A stretch of 9,257 nucleotides of DNA. Source: Candidatus Magasanikiibacteriota bacterium. Lineage in GTDB: Bacteria > Patescibacteriota > Patescibacteriia > Magasanikbacterales > UBA10003. How positions within the stretch are numbered: the stretch's first letter is position 1; every line of letters starts with the position of its first letter. The position numbers and the translations under genes are program-made. Positions 7,478-9,257 of this stretch are shown in pieces. Where the stretch lies: contig DOQH01000012.1 of assembly GCA_003514455.1 (NCBI GenBank), positions 963-10,219 on the forward strand. The letters are read 5' to 3'. Below the pieces are notes generated by a model. It saw only the letters and a list, made by a program, of their open reading frames with translations, searched no databases and was not told the DNA's origin.

Positions 7478-7627
7478 ATGGCATTGCCTGTCAAAAAGTC
7501 CCAAGGGGAGCCGGAAACGGCTGACAGGGGCAGTGTGGGGGCGGTTCCCACCAGTGCCGCCAGAGCGATACTTCGCAAGGAGGTCTTGCGGGTGTTCAAT
7601 TTCGAAGAAGGAGGAATTTTAAGATGA
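7478..7627 (+). CDS. Small ORF 1 of the unknown transcript (49 codons)
   Basis: The first ATG of the predicted transcript, about 32 bases after its start and two codons after an in-frame TGA. It runs 49 codons, beginning MALPVKKSQGEPE, and ends with a helix-like stretch RAILRKEVLRVFNFEEGG. No family is recognised, and there is no membrane helix or cysteine. The stop overlaps the next start as ATGA (7624-7627), a classic sign of translational coupling. The ATG has no Shine-Dalgarno. Inside the frame, AAGGAGG (7577-7583) stands 8 bases before an in-frame GTG (7592), which would give an 11-residue product beginning MFNFEEGG. The frame also runs through the two best 5' hairpins, so it could be a chance ORF in a structured RNA. 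Confidence 0.42.
   Translation: MALPVKKSQGEPETADRGSVGAVPTSAARAILRKEVLRVFNFEEGGILR
7577..7583 (+). promoter_or_regulatory. Shine-Dalgarno inside a hairpin loop
   Basis: AAGGAGG, followed by T at 7584, lies across the top of a perfect 6-pair hairpin (CGCAAG 7574-7579, loop GAGGU 7580-7584, CUUGCG 7585-7590). The first in-frame start after it is GTG 7592 within small ORF 1. Folding would expose only the GAGGU loop, so the site could be regulated by structure. Confidence 0.45.
7608..7614 (+). promoter_or_regulatory. Strong Shine-Dalgarno of small ORF 2
   Basis: AAGGAGG followed by 9 bases and ATG 7624. This is the best ribosome site in the window, while pgk, eno, the SIMPL gene, the dinD-like gene and gpmI have none. 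It decides the start of small ORF 2. Confidence 0.7.
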
Positions 7628-7896
7628 TAACGAAGTTGGGTTTCGTGGCCGGAGAGTACTTCGGCCAGGGCGAGGACTGCGACGGCGACGGAGACGGCGA
7701 AGACGGCTTCGGCGGGATTGCCCTGCGTCCCGTTCACAAGAGCCCGAAGTTCTACTTCGAGGCGCCGGAACAGCCGCGGCACCCGCACTGGGCACCGCCG
7801 CAGCACAGTTCCGAGCGGCGGCCTGCGCGCCCGCGCAACCCGCAGACGGCGGAGAGAGCGCGGCAGGCGCGAATTGCGAGCCGGCGCAACAGCTAG
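7624..7896 (+). CDS. Small ORF 2 of the unknown transcript (90 codons), acidic then Arg/Pro-rich
   Basis: Preceded by AAGGAGG at 7608-7614, 9 bases before ATG, an ideal ribosome site, and overlapping the stop of ORF 1 by ATGA. Residues 1-17 look like ordinary protein (MITKLGFVAGEYFGQG). Residues 18-28 are an acidic Gly/Asp run (DCDGDGDGEDG), and from about 51 the chain is rich in Pro, Arg and His. Nearly all codons end in G or C, a bias unlike pgk, eno or the other genes here, so it is either foreign or not protein-driven. I recognise no domain. It might be a real small protein, a low-complexity fragment, or an accidental frame in a G+C-rich RNA. The ribosome site and overlap are the best arguments for translation. 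Confidence 0.42.
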   Translation: MITKLGFVAGEYFGQGEDCDGDGDGEDGFGGIALRPVHKSPKFYFEAPEQPRHPHWAPPQHSSERRPARPRNPQTAERARQARIASRRNS

Positions 7897-7986
7897 GCCC
7901 GATCTCGGCCACACGCGACAACGGGGCTGTCGGGAAAACAAAAACAGGCGGGAAGGCCAATCGAGACGCCAAACCGCCAAACAAAG

Positions 7987-8029
7987 AAAGGAGAACCCGT
8001 TGGTAATTTTTACCTCGGGATTCGTCTAG
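7987..8029 (+). other. Shine-Dalgarno plus 9-codon micro-ORF in a hairpin
   Basis: AAAGGAG (7987-7993) is followed by TTG at 8000 and the frame MVIFTSGFV, then TAG (8027-8029). The TTG sits in a strong hairpin: CCCG 7996-7999 with CGGG 8016-8019, and GGTAA 8002-8006 with TTACC 8010-8014. A ribosome reading it would have to open this hairpin. This could be a leader peptide or a chance match; translation is uncertain. Confidence 0.3.
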
Positions 8030-8160
8030 ATTAGGCCGGTGATGATGACTAGTAAGTCCGTCTAGTTGTCTAGGCCAATTTTGAAAACGGACAAGGGCGC
8101 GCCGCATCGCTTCTAACATCGCGCACTAAGCGGCGCAAACTAACAACCCAAAAGCCCAAG

Positions 8161-8188
8161 AAAGGAGGAAGACGTGAGTAAAGGGTAG
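8161..8188 (+). other. Shine-Dalgarno plus 4-codon micro-ORF (MSKG)
   Basis: AAAGGAGG (8161-8168), 5 bases, then GTG 8174, AGT, AAA, GGG and TAG (8186-8188). The stop lies inside the next hairpin (8184-8205). It is the last ribosome site before the terminator. A minimal ORF of four codons is too short to be a protein and may act in cis, if it is read at all. Confidence 0.3.
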
Positions 8189-8205
8189 CCGCCAATGGCG
8201 CTACC
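8184..8205 (+). other. Hairpin before the terminator
   Basis: GGTAGC (8184-8189) pairs with GCTACC (8200-8205). After a bulged C, GCC (8191-8193) pairs with GGC (8197-8199) around a loop AAT. It lies 10 bases before the terminator stem, separated by ggttcgattt. Its 3' strand could alternatively pair with the terminator's 5' strand (CTACC with GGTGG, one G-T pair), which would be a possible switch. Confidence 0.5.
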
Positions 8206-8215
8206 GGTTCGATTT

Positions 8216-8246
8216 AGGTGGATGAGCTTGCTCTCCACCTTTTTTT
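8216..8246 (+). terminator. Intrinsic terminator of the unknown transcript
   Basis: Seven pairs AGGTGGA (8216-8222) with TCCACCT (8234-8240), a bulged T, then GAG (8224-8226) with CTC (8231-8233) and loop CTTG, followed directly by a run of T at 8240-8246. A textbook Rho-independent terminator on the + strand. Confidence 0.92.
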
Positions 8247-8254
8247 ATTTATAA

Positions 8255-8315
8255 GATTGCTTCAGTCGCTCCGCCTCCGTCGGTTGACGGATGGTGAAGC
8301 TCCTTCGCAATGACG
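8255..8315. repeat. Palindromic repeat, probably dispersed (REP/MITE-like)
   Basis: The segment begins gattgcttcagtcgctccgc and ends ctccttcgcaatgacg. ATTGC (8256-8260) pairs with GCAAT (8307-8311), and inside, CCGTC (8277-8281) pairs with GACGG (8286-8290) around GGTT. The ends resemble a repeat type I know from many bacterial genomes (gattgcttc ... gctcctcgcaatgacg). Only one copy is in this window, so dispersal is not shown here. Confidence 0.55.
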
Positions 8316-8323
8316 CAAGTATC

Positions 8324-8352
8324 TTGCAATTCAGCTGGAAAACCGATAGAAT
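8324..8352 (+). promoter_or_regulatory. Probable promoter of gpmI
   Basis: TTGCAA (8324-8329, 4 of 6 consensus), spacer of 17 bases, TAGAAT (8347-8352, 5 of 6). The predicted start near 8359 leaves a leader of about 40 bases before ATG 8399. It lies after a strong terminator, so gpmI needs its own promoter. Confidence 0.55.
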
Positions 8353-8355
8353 GTA

Positions 8356-8393
8356 GGGGTCTGTTGCCGAATGCCATTTTGACTGCAGACCCC
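8356..8393 (+). promoter_or_regulatory. Hairpin at the 5' end of the gpmI message
   Basis: GGGGTCTG (8356-8363) pairs perfectly with CAGACCCC (8386-8393) across a 22-base loop. Only five bases separate the stem from the gpmI ATG, and there is no Shine-Dalgarno, so the fold would cover the ribosome footprint. It could control gpmI translation or protect the 5' end. I recognise no riboswitch class in it. Confidence 0.5.
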
Positions 8394-8398
8394 ACTTT

Positions 8399-9257
8399 AT
8401 GACCAAACACAAACCAGTAGTTTTAATAATTTTAGACGGTTGGGGCGTGGCGCCGGCTGGCGAAGGCAATGCCATTACCCAGGCCAAATTGCCTAATTTT
8501 AATCATTTTGTTACTACCTATCCGGCCATGACTTTATTGGCTTCTGGCAATGAGGTTGGTTTGGAATGGGGCCAGATGGGTAATTCCGAAGTTGGACACG
8601 CCAATATCGGCGCCGGCCGCGTGTGTTATCAGACATTATCCAGAATCAATAAATCCATCAGCGACGGGTCATTTTTTGAAAATAAAATTTTGGTCAGGGC
8701 GTGTGAACACGCTAATAAGCAAAAGAGCGTTTTGCATCTGATGGGGCTGGTGAGCAACGGAAAAGTGCATTCGTCAGAAGAGCACCTCTATGCGCTTTTG
8801 GATTTGGCTCAGCGGCAAAAAGTCAAAGAGGTTTTGATTCATGTTTTTTTAGACGGCCGTGACGCGCTATTCAACGGCGGATCAGAATCAGTTAAAAAAT
8901 TGCAGGCCAAAATTAAGGAATTTAAAATCGGAAAAATTGTTTCCATTGCCGGCCGTTTTTACGCCATGGATCGGGACAATCGTTGGGATAGGACGCAAAA
9001 GGCATATGAGGCGGTTGCTTTAGGCAAAAGTACGGAAACATTTAGTGACCCTTTGGAGGCAATCCAGGCCTCGTATGACAAAAAAGTTTATGATGAGGAA
9101 TTTGTGCCAACTGTAATCGCTGGCAAGGGCGAGATGCCGTGCAAGATAGGCAAAAAAGACGCGATAATTTTTTTCAATTTTCGTCCGGACCGCGCCCGCC
9201 AGCTGACCAAGACGTTTGTCTTGCCCGGTTTTGAAAAGTTTCCGCGCCAGTATTCCT
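8399..9257 (+). CDS. gpmI: 2,3-bisphosphoglycerate-independent phosphoglycerate mutase, 3' truncated by window
   Basis: Interconverts 3- and 2-phosphoglycerate with two metal ions, the step between Pgk and enolase. The first 286 of a usual 510 or so residues are present and the frame is open to the window end. The motifs are in order: ILDGWG with metal ligand Asp13, MGNSEVGH with the phosphoserine nucleophile Ser63, GLVSNGKVHSSEEHL with His124 (usually GGVHSH), HVFLDGRD (149-155), AGRFYAMDRDNRW with Arg186 and Arg192, and FNFRPDRARQ with Arg262 and Arg265. The substrate-binding phosphotransfer domain is thus nearly complete, while the C-terminal metal residues lie beyond the window. ATG 8399 gives the family's normal N-terminus. 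There is no Shine-Dalgarno; a hairpin sits just upstream. Confidence 0.95.
   Translation, partial: MTKHKPVVLIILDGWGVAPAGEGNAITQAKLPNFNHFVTTYPAMTLLASGNEVGLEWGQMGNSEVGHANIGAGRVCYQTLSRINKSISDGSFFENKILVRACEHANKQKSVLHLMGLVSNGKVHSSEEHLYALLDLAQRQKVKEVLIHVFLDGRDALFNGGSESVKKLQAKIKEFKIGKIVSIAGRFYAMDRDNRWDRTQKAYEAVALGKSTETFSDPLEAIQASYDKKVYDEEFVPTVIAGKGEMPCKIGKKDAIIFFNFRPDRARQLTKTFVLPGFEKFPRQYS

Larger units (their letters stand above)
7446..8246 (+). ncRNA. Candidate large structured transcript of about 800 nt, unknown family
   Basis: Bounded by a near-consensus promoter and a clear terminator. Lines counted by hand within it are 68-77% G+C (7681-7740 and 7801-7860), against 32-40% in two counted lines of pgk and eno. 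I see stems at 7487-7493/7522-7528, enclosing GCCG-GAAA-CGGC (a GNRA loop, 7510-7521). Further stems are at 7535-7539/7547-7551, 7574-7579/7585-7590, 7646-7653/7660-7667, 7745-7749/7755-7759, 7996-7999/8016-8019 with 8002-8006/8010-8014, 8056-8061/8087-8092, 8099-8105/8130-8136 and 8184-8205. I looked for tmRNA, RNase P RNA and SRP RNA signatures and saw none. High G+C makes chance stems common, so structure is inferred. The same stretch also carries small ORFs with strong ribosome sites and may be a messenger instead of, or as well as, an RNA gene. Confidence 0.5.

Noticed and set aside
7675..7710. An EF-hand-like calcium loop in the DCDGDGDGEDG segment.
   Set aside because: The residue at loop position 12 is not acidic and there are no flanking helices. 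The run arises from a simple gac-ggc triplet repetition.
7623..8006. A third + frame open through the island, with a plausible-looking Ala/Gly/Lys-rich end, suggesting a frameshifted continuation of small ORF 2.
   Set aside because: It has no ATG, GTG or TTG start and no visible slippery heptamer. Third-position G+C stays highest in the frame of small ORF 2 up to its own stop.
7718..8029. An Arg-rich + frame of 103 codons.
   Set aside because: No ribosome site at its ATG, and the composition is what an out-of-frame reading of G+C-rich DNA gives. Only its last nine codons, after AAAGGAG, are noted separately.
7456..8119. Two long open frames on the - strand (174 and 166 codons) opposite the island.
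   Set aside because: Arg/Pro/Ala low-complexity products, no ribosome sites, and both the promoter and the terminator point the other way. Long frames are expected by chance in G+C-rich DNA.
7446..8246. Identity as tmRNA, RNase P RNA, SRP RNA or a group I/II intron.
   Set aside because: I looked for conserved RNase P core sequences, the tmRNA 5' and 3' ends, the SRP tetraloop domain and intron domain V, and saw none. The ggttcgattt near 8206 resembles a tRNA T-loop, but no tRNA-like arms surround it.
1..9257. CRISPR arrays, tRNA or rRNA genes and transposase genes.
   Set aside because: I saw no regularly spaced repeats, no cloverleaf sequences, no rRNA-like stretches and no transposase motifs on either strand.

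Overview
The window is bacterial and looks like Candidate Phyla Radiation (Patescibacteria) DNA. This is judged from AT-rich, lysine-rich genes, very tight packing, small membrane proteins of unknown function, and a glycolytic cluster without usual operon partners. The genus cannot be named from sequence alone. TGA ends eno, so the standard bacterial code applies and not the TGA=Gly code of Gracilibacteria.

Region 1 (1-1607) is the end of a probable type II restriction-modification system. It holds the C-terminal specificity part of a TaqI/Eco57I-like N6-adenine methyltransferase, cut by the window edge, and a 237-residue protein that is probably its restriction enzyme. These genes look more AT-rich than what follows.

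Region 2 (1626-7363) is a co-directional block with mostly 4-26 base gaps: a SufS-like cysteine desulfurase, a small two-helix membrane protein, phosphoglycerate kinase (pgk), a DinD/BRO-like protein, a membrane-anchored SIMPL (YggE-like) protein and enolase (eno). The dinD-like gene sits between glycolysis genes. It ends in the same 15 bases that end pgk, which suggests a past insertion or duplication. A strong hairpin at 7401-7429 ends the block.

Region 3 (about 7401-8246) is the most unusual part. The eno terminator hairpin carries in its loop the -35 box of a near-perfect extended -10 promoter. About 800 bases later there is an equally clear intrinsic terminator. The transcript between them is much more G+C-rich than its surroundings and is dense in predicted hairpins. 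It holds four strong Shine-Dalgarno sequences, although almost no other gene in the window has one. It also contains two overlapping small ORFs (49 and 90 codons, ATGA overlap) and two micro-ORFs of 9 and 4 codons. It matches no RNA or protein family that I recognise. It is either a large structured RNA, a mini-operon of small proteins with a structured 3' region, or both.

Region 4 (8247-9257) holds a palindromic, probably dispersed repeat, a probable promoter, and a hairpin directly before gpmI (cofactor-independent phosphoglycerate mutase), which runs off the window end. Pgk, GpmI and enolase are three consecutive lower-glycolysis steps (1,3-bisphosphoglycerate to 3-phosphoglycerate to 2-phosphoglycerate to phosphoenolpyruvate), so the unknown transcript lies inside a lower-glycolysis cluster.
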